NCBI GenBank assembly: GCA_904374465.1
Contig: CAJFFY010000005.1
Coordinates: forward strand, 1 to 64,000
Direction: 5' to 3'
DNA: 64,000 bases
Source: an uncultured Subdoligranulum sp.
Lineage (GTDB): Bacteria; Bacillota; Clostridia; Oscillospirales; Ruminococcaceae
A program made the translations under genes and the position numbers. The notes under the pieces were generated by a model. It made no database searches and was not told where the DNA came from. It saw only the letters and a list, made by a program, of their open reading frames with translations. Positions 41,322 to 49,559 of this stretch are shown here, in pieces (the first letter of the stretch is position 1; each line of letters opens with the position of its first letter).

Positions 41322-44261
41322 TCATCCGTTGTCCGCGGCAAGCTCCTCTTCCGGGAAATCCCAGAACCGGAACCGCTTGTTTTTCACTACGTCGATCAGG
41401 GTGCTGACAATCAAAAGCGCAGCCAGCAGAATGCCCATGACGCCCACAAAGATGTAGAGCTGTTCCTGCTGTACGCCATACACCCCAAACAGGAAGTGGG
41501 GCGGCACCATGGCCAAGGTCATGCACAATACCATCAGTTTGTCTGCAAGCGAGCCCCTGCGCTGTTCATAGAACACTTCCACCAAGGGGATTGCATAAAA
41601 AACGGCCGTATAATACACGCTGACACCCGGCAGCAGAATCAGCACCAGGGTGACGGCCAGCAGTTTTTTCCAAAGTGCAGTGTTGAAAATACCACACAGG
41701 ATCAGTAACGCCATGACCACAAACATACTGATACGCAGCGCTCCGCCGGACAAGCTGGGCAAGCCCAAAAATTGGGTAATTTCGGGAATCACATTGGTAT
41801 AATTCAGCAACCAGAACCTTGCATAGCTCTGGTTGGTAGATACAAAGCCACCCAAACTTCCCAAAAAGCTCAGGAACGAGCTAAATCCGCCAGTGAACAA
41901 AAACGGTGTCAAAAATACCACGATCCCGTAAAACAGCGCCGTAAAGGCATCCCGGATTCTCTTTTTGGTCAACAACACCAGACCATAAGCGGCCGGATAA
42001 ATTTTGACGGCTGCCGCCAGAGCCAGGGCTACCAGGGCAGTATGCTTTGTACAGGCAGACCGGCTTCGGTACGCCTCCACAAAATAGATGCTGAGAAGAA
42101 AGCCCACCAGGATAAGGTTCCCGCGCTCGATGGCGAAAAGCATCGGAGAGGAAAAGGCAATAAAAACAAAAAGGAATCGATCGCCTCCGCGGTTTCGGTG
42201 GTTCAGAATCTGATACAGCGCAATAAACAATACCAACACAAGCATGACAAACAGCAACAAACTCTGCGTTCTGCTGGTGATGGCCCCCTGAATCAAACTG
42301 GCGCGGGAAACAAAATTTCCGAGCTCCCAGAGCAGGAAACGTGCCACGGGGGGATACCCGCCCGTCGTTTCATTATAGAAATTGTCCAGCGTGATATCCC
42401 CACTGTGCATGGAATACAGGGGATTGAACAGATCCATAAAACTGTCGTTCCGATCCGGCCAGCAGAAAGAGCGTATCAGTTCCGAGTTGCCCAGAAGGAG
42501 TTCCAAAACTGCCAGAGACCAGAACACACCAAAAATCGATACAATCACCTTTTGGTTCCAAGTGAGCACGGCGGATTTTTCCCGCAGGGACAGGCACAGC
42601 TGCCGGGGGTACACTTTCCTGTACAGGCAGGCACCTGCCAACACCACCGCCGCGATGACAACCATGCAAAGGATTTCCTGCAGCAGGAAACGCAGCCTGT
42701 AGCCGCTTCGTTCGGTGGTAAGCTGCGCGACACCATCCTGCGGATTCCATTTCACAAAACAGTCGTTCTGGTAGCCGGTGTTGGTGGCCAGGTCGTACAG
42801 TTCTTTGTTGAAAAAGTCCGAAATTTCTTCGCCGTCCCGACTGACCAGATTGTCCCGGTATTGCAGATCGACCATATACGGCTGCTGATTCTCCGCCAGG
42901 GCACAGTGCTCCACCGTACCGGCATAGCTGACCAGCTCCGCCTGTGCCTCTACGCCTTCCACCGTGCCATAGTTCACGCAGTTGACCACTTTTCCGTTGG
43001 TCAGATTGTCCGCAATGCCACCCGCACGCACGGCGCCATAGACATCCGCCTTGTTATAACAGTTGATAATGGCCAAATCGCTGCTGCCGTCGCCATGGCT
43101 GGTGATGGCCCCCACGCAGCTGCCTTCAATACGGCCGCTTTCGATTCCCAGGTTCATCACGGTGCCGCCAAGCATTCCGAAGAAGCCGGCGTTGTCGGTA
43201 CCGGTAATGGTAAGGTTTTCAATCACATACCCGGCACCGTCATAGACACCGCAAAAATACCGGCCGGAATCAAAAATCCCGATGGGTTCCCAGCTTTCGA
43301 CCGAGTCCAGATCGATGTTCGCCGTCTGCCGTACCCATTCCTCGTTGAAACCGTAGCCGCGGTTGACCAAATCCCGGAAAACACACAGGGTTTCCAGATC
43401 GTTGATTTCATAGGGGTGTGCCGCACTGCCATCGCCGGACAAGATAAACGGGATGATTTGCGGCCACAGATCCTGGGCGGTGATCTGGGCGCTGATTTCG
43501 GCAAATTGCTGTTGTTGTGTGGCAAATTCATCGGCCGTCACGTCGCAGCGGTACTGGACGTCATGCTCCAGCGGTTCCCGGGTGGTGCACCAGAGCAGCT
43601 GTCCGTTGTCCACCGCCACAATCTCATCGGTCACGTTGCCCTGCAGGGAGCCCGTGTTAAAGCAGCGGATGATCATGCCGTCTTCATTCTGGCCCGCCAC
43701 ACCGCCAACCACCGTGCCCCCGACGGCTGCCTGGTTGAAGCTGTTGAAGACAAAGGCGCGGTCATTGGTCAGTTTGCCCACCAGGCCGCCGGCCGTGCCC
43801 TTGACCGATACCACACCCTGTACCGTAAGGTTGCTGACCGTGCCGCCCAGATAGCCGAACAAACCACCGGCGTCCTCCATCTGGACATTCATATTGAGGA
43901 TGGTGTTTCCGCCACCGTCATAGTTGCCGTTGAAGGGAGTTGCTTCACTGTCGCCGATATTTTCTTCCCATAGCACACCGGCCAGGTCAATATCGTCTGT
44001 CTGGTAAAAGGAAACCCCATCATAGGCATTGCCTTCGTTGACGAGATCGCGCAGTGTCTGCAGGTCTTCCGCATCCTGAAGGATGTACGGGGAGGAGGCC
44101 GTCCCCTTGCCTGCCAAAAAATCCCCGATCTCGGCTTCCGGTTCCTCCGTGTAGGTATATACAATGTCGTTATTTTCCACAGCGGGGCGATTCAGCGGCC
44201 CGAAAAACAGTACAAGGACAATCGCCAGAATGACAATTTTGCCCCAATCATACCATTTCAT
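41322..44261 (-). CDS. Fusion of GLUG-repeat ectodomain and GT87-like GT-C glycosyltransferase
   Basis: An unusual 979-aa membrane protein. An N-terminal helix (~8-22) precedes an extracellular region to about residue 535 with two GLUG/beta-solenoid blocks: AGGLFGYLGGTVSNL ... GGLVGKL ... RCFNTGSLQG, and AGFFGMLGGTVMNL ... INCYNKADVYG ... VNCVNYGTVEG. Each block is preceded by an all-beta stretch with SPYIL(Q)DAEDLQTLRDLV or HPYEINDLETLCVFRDLV. The rest has about eleven helices and the GT87 hallmark pair AIERGNLILVGFLLS and ALAAAVKIYPAAYGLVLL, shared with the gene at 54729. GLUG repeats normally occur in secreted proteins. ATG 44261 has AGGAGG. Proposed role: sugar transfer plus glycan or wall binding (inference). 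Confidence 0.85.
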   Translation of the reverse strand: MKWYDWGKIVILAIVLVLFFGPLNRPAVENNDIVYTYTEEPEAEIGDFLAGKGTASSPYILQDAEDLQTLRDLVNEGNAYDGVSFYQTDDIDLAGVLWEENIGDSEATPFNGNYDGGGNTILNMNVQMEDAGGLFGYLGGTVSNLTVQGVVSVKGTAGGLVGKLTNDRAFVFNSFNQAAVGGTVVGGVAGQNEDGMIIRCFNTGSLQGNVTDEIVAVDNGQLLWCTTREPLEHDVQYRCDVTADEFATQQQQFAEISAQITAQDLWPQIIPFILSGDGSAAHPYEINDLETLCVFRDLVNRGYGFNEEWVRQTANIDLDSVESWEPIGIFDSGRYFCGVYDGAGYVIENLTITGTDNAGFFGMLGGTVMNLGIESGRIEGSCVGAITSHGDGSSDLAIINCYNKADVYGAVRAGGIADNLTNGKVVNCVNYGTVEGVEAQAELVSYAGTVEHCALAENQQPYMVDLQYRDNLVSRDGEEISDFFNKELYDLATNTGYQNDCFVKWNPQDGVAQLTTERSGYRLRFLLQEILCMVVIAAVVLAGACLYRKVYPRQLCLSLREKSAVLTWNQKVIVSIFGVFWSLAVLELLLGNSELIRSFCWPDRNDSFMDLFNPLYSMHSGDITLDNFYNETTGGYPPVARFLLWELGNFVSRASLIQGAITSRTQSLLLFVMLVLVLFIALYQILNHRNRGGDRFLFVFIAFSSPMLFAIERGNLILVGFLLSIYFVEAYRSRSACTKHTALVALALAAAVKIYPAAYGLVLLTKKRIRDAFTALFYGIVVFLTPFLFTGGFSSFLSFLGSLGGFVSTNQSYARFWLLNYTNVIPEITQFLGLPSLSGGALRISMFVVMALLILCGIFNTALWKKLLAVTLVLILLPGVSVYYTAVFYAIPLVEVFYEQRRGSLADKLMVLCMTLAMVPPHFLFGVYGVQQEQLYIFVGVMGILLAALLIVSTLIDVVKNKRFRFWDFPEEELAADNG

Positions 44262-45258
44262 GTATCTTCCTCCTGTTTTTGTTGTCCTGCTGTGCAAAAT
44301 AACGCTGCTGCATCCAGCACCACATCTTGAAATACCATTTGGTCGGCAGACACCGATAGGCCAGTTTTTCCAATCGGAAGGTCAGATTTTTCTTGGCCGG
44401 TTGCTGGGGCTGCTCCCGCCACGGGGAGAGCTCTTTATATTTTTCATAATACATCGAAGCCGGATGCAGGTTCTCCTCATGCCAGCAGAAATCCCCCAGG
44501 AAACGATAGGCATGTATAATTACAGGGTTTTCCACCGCATGGCGAAGTTGCTGCTCGGTATAGTATCCGCGCCGCGCATAGCAAGAAAAATAGGTGGAAT
44601 CCGGCAGACACATATGGTGGGGTTGCAGGTTGAACTCCGGCGGCAAAACCTGGATTTTCTCATGCAGCAACAGGTTCAGGCAATCCTGGTCCGGATTTGC
44701 ATGGATGTTATCTCCCCGCTCTATCATGCGAAACAGTTCTTCTGTACAGTGGCAGCGATTCCACTGTGCCACATCAATGAGCAATACGCCCGAATTGAAA
44801 TACGGCTCTTCTTCCCTGTATCCCAACCGGTGTTTGTAAGCACCGGTCAAAGAGTCCAGCACCACGCCCACACAATTGCCGCCCATATCCATGGCAAACA
44901 GTTCGTGCAGGGAACCCACCACCAGGGTGTCGGAATCCAGGTACAGCAGTCTGTCCACATCCCGGTCGATATACTCGGTGAAAAACAGACGCAAATTCGG
45001 CACAAAGGTTTGGCGGTACTGAATCATCTTCAGTTTTTTCATCCGCGCAATATAGGGCGCGCCATCAATGATCCGCAGATCCAGATTGCTGTACCGGGTT
45101 CGGATGCTGTTCAGCTTGTCCAGATTATCTTTCTTGGCTTCAGACAGCACCGCATATACCCGTACCTGCTCTTCCGGGTTGTTCTGCAAAAGGGAAACCA
45201 GGGAGATTCCCAGGTAGGGCAAATAGCCATCATTTGCCGTATAGAGGACCGTCAACAT
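44248..45258 (-). CDS. Glycosyltransferase family 8 (LPS galactosyl/glucosyltransferase-like)
   Basis: A retaining, cytosolic sugar transferase of 336 aa. It begins LTVLYTANDGYLPYLGISLVSLL and has the metal-binding DxD in LLYLDSDTLVVG (~98-104), NSGVLLIDVAQWN (~155) and PDQDCLNLLLHEKIQVLP (~190), all GT8 marks. The late HAYRFLGDFCWH matches the position of the GT8 His motif. ATG 45258 is preferred; a GTG at 45273 is in frame but has a poor ribosome position. It overlaps the next gene by 14 bp. Likely adds a sugar to the lipid-linked repeat unit or a surface polymer. Confidence 0.9.
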   Translation of the reverse strand: MLTVLYTANDGYLPYLGISLVSLLQNNPEEQVRVYAVLSEAKKDNLDKLNSIRTRYSNLDLRIIDGAPYIARMKKLKMIQYRQTFVPNLRLFFTEYIDRDVDRLLYLDSDTLVVGSLHELFAMDMGGNCVGVVLDSLTGAYKHRLGYREEEPYFNSGVLLIDVAQWNRCHCTEELFRMIERGDNIHANPDQDCLNLLLHEKIQVLPPEFNLQPHHMCLPDSTYFSCYARRGYYTEQQLRHAVENPVIIHAYRFLGDFCWHEENLHPASMYYEKYKELSPWREQPQQPAKKNLTFRLEKLAYRCLPTKWYFKMWCWMQQRYFAQQDNKNRRKIHEMV

Positions 45259-45282
45259 GATATTCTTTCTCACTCCAAGTTT

Positions 45283-46446
45283 TTACTTCCTGTATTTGAG
45301 CCGGTTGTAGGGGACCTTGATTCTTTCTACCAGCTTATAATGGGCGTGCGCCGCTTTCCGATAGCCATACTGCCGGTAGAGCGCCCAGAAGTTATCCCGC
45401 TGTGCCGATGGTTTCGTGGGATGATACAGATTGGGCTGCCGGGAGGCCGCCTCCCGGGTGATGGTTTGCAGGCTTACACCGGTAAGTCCCTGCACCATTT
45501 TCTCGCCTTTTTCCGAGTTCACCAGAAGCTCCGAAAGGCCGCTCCGGGCGTGTTGCCGGGCCTGGTCCTGGTCCATTCCCCAGAAATCCGCCAGGGTCAG
45601 GTCCCCGGGACGCTGGAAATTGCAGAAGGCACACCGGTGACAGGAAGGCCGCAAAATCACCCCTGCATAGAACAACGACGTGTATTGATTGCTGTAGCGT
45701 TTCTTGGTCTTTCCCGCAGCATTCACACCTTCGTAGGATTCAATATGAGGACGCCACCCCAACGCTTTGTCACGGAAATTGACCGATTGAATCTTCAGGT
45801 GCCATCTGGTCTCCAGTTCCCGCACATTGTCACGGAAAATTTGCGGACTGGGCACACCGTGGCAGATCAGATCCGCCGTATAAAGGTTCTGCATATCCAC
45901 ACGGGCCGTCTGCAGGTAAGACCGCAAACCGGCCACCTGACACGCCGTGCCGGCAAAGAAGACTTTACGGTTTTGCCGCAGATCCTGCGCCACGCGGGGA
46001 AATTCTTCCCCCATGGAGGCCTGTACATATTTGGATCCCTGCAGACGGGGCAGCTCTTCCAGGTTATCCACACGCTGCAGGACAGCCTCCAGCGCCTCGG
46101 TCATGGCCACCCCGTAGACGACGCCCCCCGCTTCGATCACCTGACGGGCCAGCGCGTAGAATATTCCGCCCGACCGGCTGCGGCAGACCACCGCCTCCTC
46201 TGTGCTGCTTCCCGCACAATAGGTCTGTTCGAAGGCCGGTTCCTCTGTTTTGCCGATCTTGGCCAGATATCCGTCCCCAAAGGCGCAGACCTTGCGGCAG
46301 AGGTCGCAATGTACGCACCGTTCTTCATCAATGGCCGGATAAAGAAACCCCTCCTCGTCCGGCACCATGGTGATGGCTTTCTGCGGGCAGATGGCCTGGC
46401 AGGCTGTGCAACCGCAACAGTCCTGCTTTTGTTGCTTTACATTCAT
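45283..46446 (-). CDS. Ferredoxin-FrhB fusion (coenzyme F420 hydrogenase/dehydrogenase beta-subunit-like)
   Basis: A redox protein of 387 aa. Residues ~9-60 form a two-cluster ferredoxin domain: CxxCxxCxxxCP (DCCGCTACQAICP) and a second CxxCxxCxxxC (RCVHCDLCRKVC). The remainder matches FrhB N- and C-terminal domains: GGIFYALARQVIEAGGVVYGVAM, FFAGTACQVAGLRSYL, ADLICHGVPSPQIF and CAFCNFQRPGDLTLADFWG. Such proteins are common next to pyruvyl transferases in capsule clusters of Firmicutes; their role there is unknown. True F420 use is unlikely in this lineage. ATG 46446 has AAGGAG 9 nt upstream. It lies 17 bp after the pyruvyl transferase gene. It could supply electrons to RfbH (inference). Confidence 0.88.
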   Translation of the reverse strand: MNVKQQKQDCCGCTACQAICPQKAITMVPDEEGFLYPAIDEERCVHCDLCRKVCAFGDGYLAKIGKTEEPAFEQTYCAGSSTEEAVVCRSRSGGIFYALARQVIEAGGVVYGVAMTEALEAVLQRVDNLEELPRLQGSKYVQASMGEEFPRVAQDLRQNRKVFFAGTACQVAGLRSYLQTARVDMQNLYTADLICHGVPSPQIFRDNVRELETRWHLKIQSVNFRDKALGWRPHIESYEGVNAAGKTKKRYSNQYTSLFYAGVILRPSCHRCAFCNFQRPGDLTLADFWGMDQDQARQHARSGLSELLVNSEKGEKMVQGLTGVSLQTITREAASRQPNLYHPTKPSAQRDNFWALYRQYGYRKAAHAHYKLVERIKVPYNRLKYRK

Positions 46447-46463
46447 CAAGGGAATCTCCTTAC

Positions 46464-47549
46464 TCAACCCAGAACTTTTTTCAGCGCAGCCAACGATTCT
46501 TCCCGCAGGTCATCCAACCGCCGCCAGACTTCCTCATAGGCAATCGGTCGGGAAAAATCGCATGCCTCCTGGCTTTCCACAATCCGGTCCTGCAGCCCCA
46601 GACTTTCCAGCAGCGTTTCCACCCGGGAAATCCGCTGCCTGGCGGTGGGGGTGGTCACCACATAGTAGAAAGGCCGCCCAAACAGGATGGAGAAGACGAT
46701 TCCGTGGAAGGAATCGGTGATCACGTAGTCCGCGTCGTGGATGGCCCGCACCCATTCCAGTGAATCCAGCGCCGGGCTTGCCTGGGTTCGGGGCGTGTAG
46801 CCCAGCAAAAACGGCACCGCCAGAATGGGGAGCCCCGTTTCCTTTTGCAACCGGGCCACAATGCGGGTCAGCAGTGTGGAGTAGGTCAGCCGATAGACAA
46901 AGAGGTACTTTCCCTTTTTCCGCCGGGGCGGCAGAAGGGCTTCCCACTGCGGAGCCGTCAACAACAGGGTCGGGTCCAGCACCACGGCAGGGCGCACCTG
47001 CAGCAGGTCTTCCACCAGGTCGGCCCCCGCCTGCTCCCGCACCGTGATGCACTGGTACTGGGAAAGCAGTTTGCGGTAGACTTCCCGGTATTGCTCCGGC
47101 AGTTCCGGCCGGCCAAAGCTGGAAGCATAGCTGCGCTTTTTGCGGTTGTCGGTGACAAAATCCTGCAGGTAGTAATAATCGCCCTGCTGAATATCAGGGT
47201 TCCAAAGCTGGTCGCTGCCGGAAAGAAACAGATCGTACCGGTCGTTCAGCGACGGCAGTTCCGCCCGTGTCAACGGTTTTGTGGGCACGAAGGAATCGAT
47301 GAAGGCATTCATTTTTTTCATGCGGGGCAGATAGCACATCTTATCCACCAGTGCCGCTGCCGTCCGGGCCACACCGGCTTTGCGCAGATACTTGCCGTCG
47401 ATTTTCCCGCGGATGGCATCACAACAGTAATTGATGATTTCCGCCTGTCCCAGACCGTTGTCCTGAATGGCCTTTACCAGAGCGTACGCTTGCAGCGTTC
47501 CGCCATAGTTTCCGGTCCTGAATATCGAGACTACGCCGATTTTTTCCAT
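46464..47549 (-). CDS. Polysaccharide pyruvyl transferase family protein
   Basis: A CsaB/WcaK-like ketal-pyruvate transferase of 361 aa. Marks: N-terminal GVVSIFRTGNYGGTLQAYAL, DLFLSGSDQLWNP (~108-120), SYASSFGRPELPEQYRE, and ADYVITDSFHGIVFSILFGRPF (~280-300), the family's signature with the conserved His. Such enzymes add 4,6-ketal pyruvate to sugars in secondary cell-wall polymers and capsules using PEP. It starts after an intrinsic terminator inside the operon, and is followed by the FrhB-like gene. Confidence 0.9.
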   Translation of the reverse strand: MEKIGVVSIFRTGNYGGTLQAYALVKAIQDNGLGQAEIINYCCDAIRGKIDGKYLRKAGVARTAAALVDKMCYLPRMKKMNAFIDSFVPTKPLTRAELPSLNDRYDLFLSGSDQLWNPDIQQGDYYYLQDFVTDNRKKRSYASSFGRPELPEQYREVYRKLLSQYQCITVREQAGADLVEDLLQVRPAVVLDPTLLLTAPQWEALLPPRRKKGKYLFVYRLTYSTLLTRIVARLQKETGLPILAVPFLLGYTPRTQASPALDSLEWVRAIHDADYVITDSFHGIVFSILFGRPFYYVVTTPTARQRISRVETLLESLGLQDRIVESQEACDFSRPIAYEEVWRRLDDLREESLAALKKVLG

Positions 47550-47577
47550 TCGTTTTTTTCTCCACTCGTAAAGATCG

Positions 47578-47613
47578 AAAAAGGATTCGAAAGGAACGCT
47601 GTCTTTCGAATCC
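47578..47613 (-). terminator. Intrinsic terminator inside the glycan operon
   Basis: On the minus strand, a perfect 11-bp stem (GGATTCGAAAG / CTTTCGAATCC) with a 9-nt loop is followed by TTTTTC. It sits between the GT2 gene ending at 47647 and the pyruvyl transferase starting at 47549, with no room for a complete promoter behind it. Confidence 0.8.
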
Positions 47614-47646
47614 CTTACAAAAGCCTTTCCGTCTATGGAAAATATT

Positions 47647-48615
47647 TTATTGTTCCTGCGGGTTCTGGTCGTCGAAGTTCAGGCGTTCTTCTTCCACGAC
47701 CAGCGGGCGGTTCATAATCCGGGTGTTCATCGCCATGATATACTCGCCCAAAAATCCCAGGAAGGCCAGCTGTACGCCCCCCATAAAGAAGACGGCAATC
47801 ATGGTCGGAGCATAGCCCGGCACAAAGCTGTCCCACGCCACCAGTTTGGCAATGAGATAAAACAACCCGATGAGGAAGCTGAGGAAGGCGATGCCGAAGC
47901 CGAAGAATTCGGCGATCCGCATGCCCACCTTGGTATAGCTGGTGAAGCTGAGCATGGCTGCATCAAACAGGCTGTACCAGTTGTTGTGGGTCTTGCCGGC
48001 CCGGCGACGGGGTTGCTCGTATTCAATTTCCTTGCGTTCGGGGCCCAGCTCCGCCACAATGCCACGGATGAAGGGGGTGGGGTCATGCAGGTCCCGCAGC
48101 GTCTGGATGAAGCTCTTGTCATACAGACCAAAACCGGTGAACTGCTCGATCATCTCCACATTGCTCATCTTGCGGATCGTCTTATAATAGCACCCGCGCA
48201 GGAAATACATCAAGCCGTTTTCTTTGCTGCTGGTCTTTTTGGCAATGACGATTTTGTACCCGTTTTCCCATTCCTTGACCAGGCGGGGAATCATCTCCAC
48301 CGGATCCTGGAAATCGGCACACAGCGGAATGGTGCAGTCCCCGCTGGTATGGATCAGGCCATAGTACGGGCTGTTGAACTGACCGAAGTTTTTGGTGTTG
48401 AAGATGGCGCGAACCTTTTTGTCCTCGGCGCAGATGCCGCGGATGATGTCCCGGGTCTTATCCTGGCTTTTGTTGTCAATGAAAAGGATTTCATAGTCAT
48501 ACTGCGGCAAGCTCTTCTGCAGTTCGGCACGCACCGCCTCGTAGATGGGGCGGGCGTTTTCCTCCTCATTGTAACAGGGAATCATGATGGAGATTTTCTT
48601 TTTGTTGGCGTTCAT
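47647..48615 (-). CDS. Polyprenyl-phosphate glycosyltransferase, GT2, GtrB/DPM-like
   Basis: A 322-aa enzyme loading a sugar on undecaprenyl phosphate. GT2 domain with SIMIPCYNEEENARPIYE, FIDNKSQDKT, FNTKNFGQFNSPYYG and a DxD-region reading PLCADFQDP (~100), followed by two C-terminal helices (~230-255, ~265-290) as in GtrB. ATG 48615 overlaps the reductase stop by 4 bp and has AGGAG at 9 nt. Being coupled to the reductase and ThDP-enzyme genes, its donor is plausibly the CDP-sugar made in this cluster. The variant ADFQD in place of the common DADLQ motif is worth noting. Confidence 0.9.
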   Translation of the reverse strand: MNANKKKISIMIPCYNEEENARPIYEAVRAELQKSLPQYDYEILFIDNKSQDKTRDIIRGICAEDKKVRAIFNTKNFGQFNSPYYGLIHTSGDCTIPLCADFQDPVEMIPRLVKEWENGYKIVIAKKTSSKENGLMYFLRGCYYKTIRKMSNVEMIEQFTGFGLYDKSFIQTLRDLHDPTPFIRGIVAELGPERKEIEYEQPRRRAGKTHNNWYSLFDAAMLSFTSYTKVGMRIAEFFGFGIAFLSFLIGLFYLIAKLVAWDSFVPGYAPTMIAVFFMGGVQLAFLGFLGEYIMAMNTRIMNRPLVVEEERLNFDDQNPQEQ

Positions 48616-49556
48616 TGTGCAGTGCTCCTGATCCAGTCAATGGTTTTTCGAATGCCTTGTGCAAACTCTGTGGCGGGCACAAAGCCGGTATCCTGCTGCA
48701 GGGCCGAAATATCAGCCTGCAAATGCATTACCTGCAGCGGTCCGTAGGGAATTTCGCCCAGGCCCAACGGCAATGCAGGGTTGATGGCATCCCGCAGGGT
48801 TGTGATATATTCCCGCAGCGGGCGTGCCTGTCCGCTGCCCAGGGGATACACCGCGCCGTTGCGGCCGCTTTGGGCCATGCACCAGAACGCCTGGGCAGCG
48901 TCCCCGGCGTACAGGTAATCCCACTGTTGTTCCCCGGCCGTCAGCTTGGGGACGCCGCCTTCCAGCAGCGTGTGCACCGTACCGCTGATCATGGTGGCCG
49001 GACCATCGTGGGGGCCGTACACCGAAAGAATCCGCGCCCACACATGGTCCATACCCAGTGTCTGGCATTCCACGCGGCTCATCTGTCCGGCGCAGAGTTT
49101 GGCCATACCGTAGCCGTTTTCCGGAAAGGCCGGGGTATCGGGCCGCAAAATTCCCGACACCCTGCCGTATTCCGCCTGGCTTCCGGCGCCCAGGAACACC
49201 TTACACCCCATGGCCTTGGCCGCACGCACCGCATCGATGGTGTAACCGATGTTGCGGATCTGGGCGGGCATGTCATTGCGGCCGGGGCCAATGGTATGCG
49301 CCCAGGCAAAATGGAAAAACGCATCCGCCTGGCCGATCTTTTCCGGCAGACTGGCATAGTCCGCCGCATCGCAGGCTACCTTGTGCAGACGGTCATTCCG
49401 GGGCAATGCTTCCGCCCGGGGACTGCCGGGGCGACAGACGGCATACACCGTCAGGCCCTCCTGCAGCAGGCGCTCGCACAATGCCACACCAATGGCACCG
49501 GTGGGGCCCGTAACCACCGCCGTTTTGAGTTCACGCTTCATGTTCTGCATCCCCAT
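48612..49556 (-). CDS. NAD(P)-dependent epimerase/dehydratase-type sugar reductase
   Basis: An extended short-chain dehydrogenase of 314 aa: NAD(P)-binding VVTGPTGAIGVALCERL (~13-29), a serine region FLGAGSQAEYG (~120) and the catalytic Tyr-Lys in ENGYGMAKLCAG (~145-150). In 3,6-dideoxyhexose clusters, enzymes of this type reduce the 4-keto or side-chain keto group (AbeJ/Prt/YerF-like). It sits between the ThDP enzyme (3-bp gap) and a GtrB-like transferase (4-bp overlap), which strongly ties it to the same sugar. Start: ATG 49556 with GGAAG at 8 nt; ATGs at 49550 and 49541 are in frame. Confidence 0.88.
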   Translation of the reverse strand: MGMQNMKRELKTAVVTGPTGAIGVALCERLLQEGLTVYAVCRPGSPRAEALPRNDRLHKVACDAADYASLPEKIGQADAFFHFAWAHTIGPGRNDMPAQIRNIGYTIDAVRAAKAMGCKVFLGAGSQAEYGRVSGILRPDTPAFPENGYGMAKLCAGQMSRVECQTLGMDHVWARILSVYGPHDGPATMISGTVHTLLEGGVPKLTAGEQQWDYLYAGDAAQAFWCMAQSGRNGAVYPLGSGQARPLREYITTLRDAINPALPLGLGEIPYGPLQVMHLQADISALQQDTGFVPATEFAQGIRKTIDWIRSTAQ

Positions 49557-49559
49557 TCG

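Noticed and set aside
41772..43973. A 733-codon + strand frame opposite the GLUG-GT87 gene
   Set aside because: Antisense shadow without own start signals.
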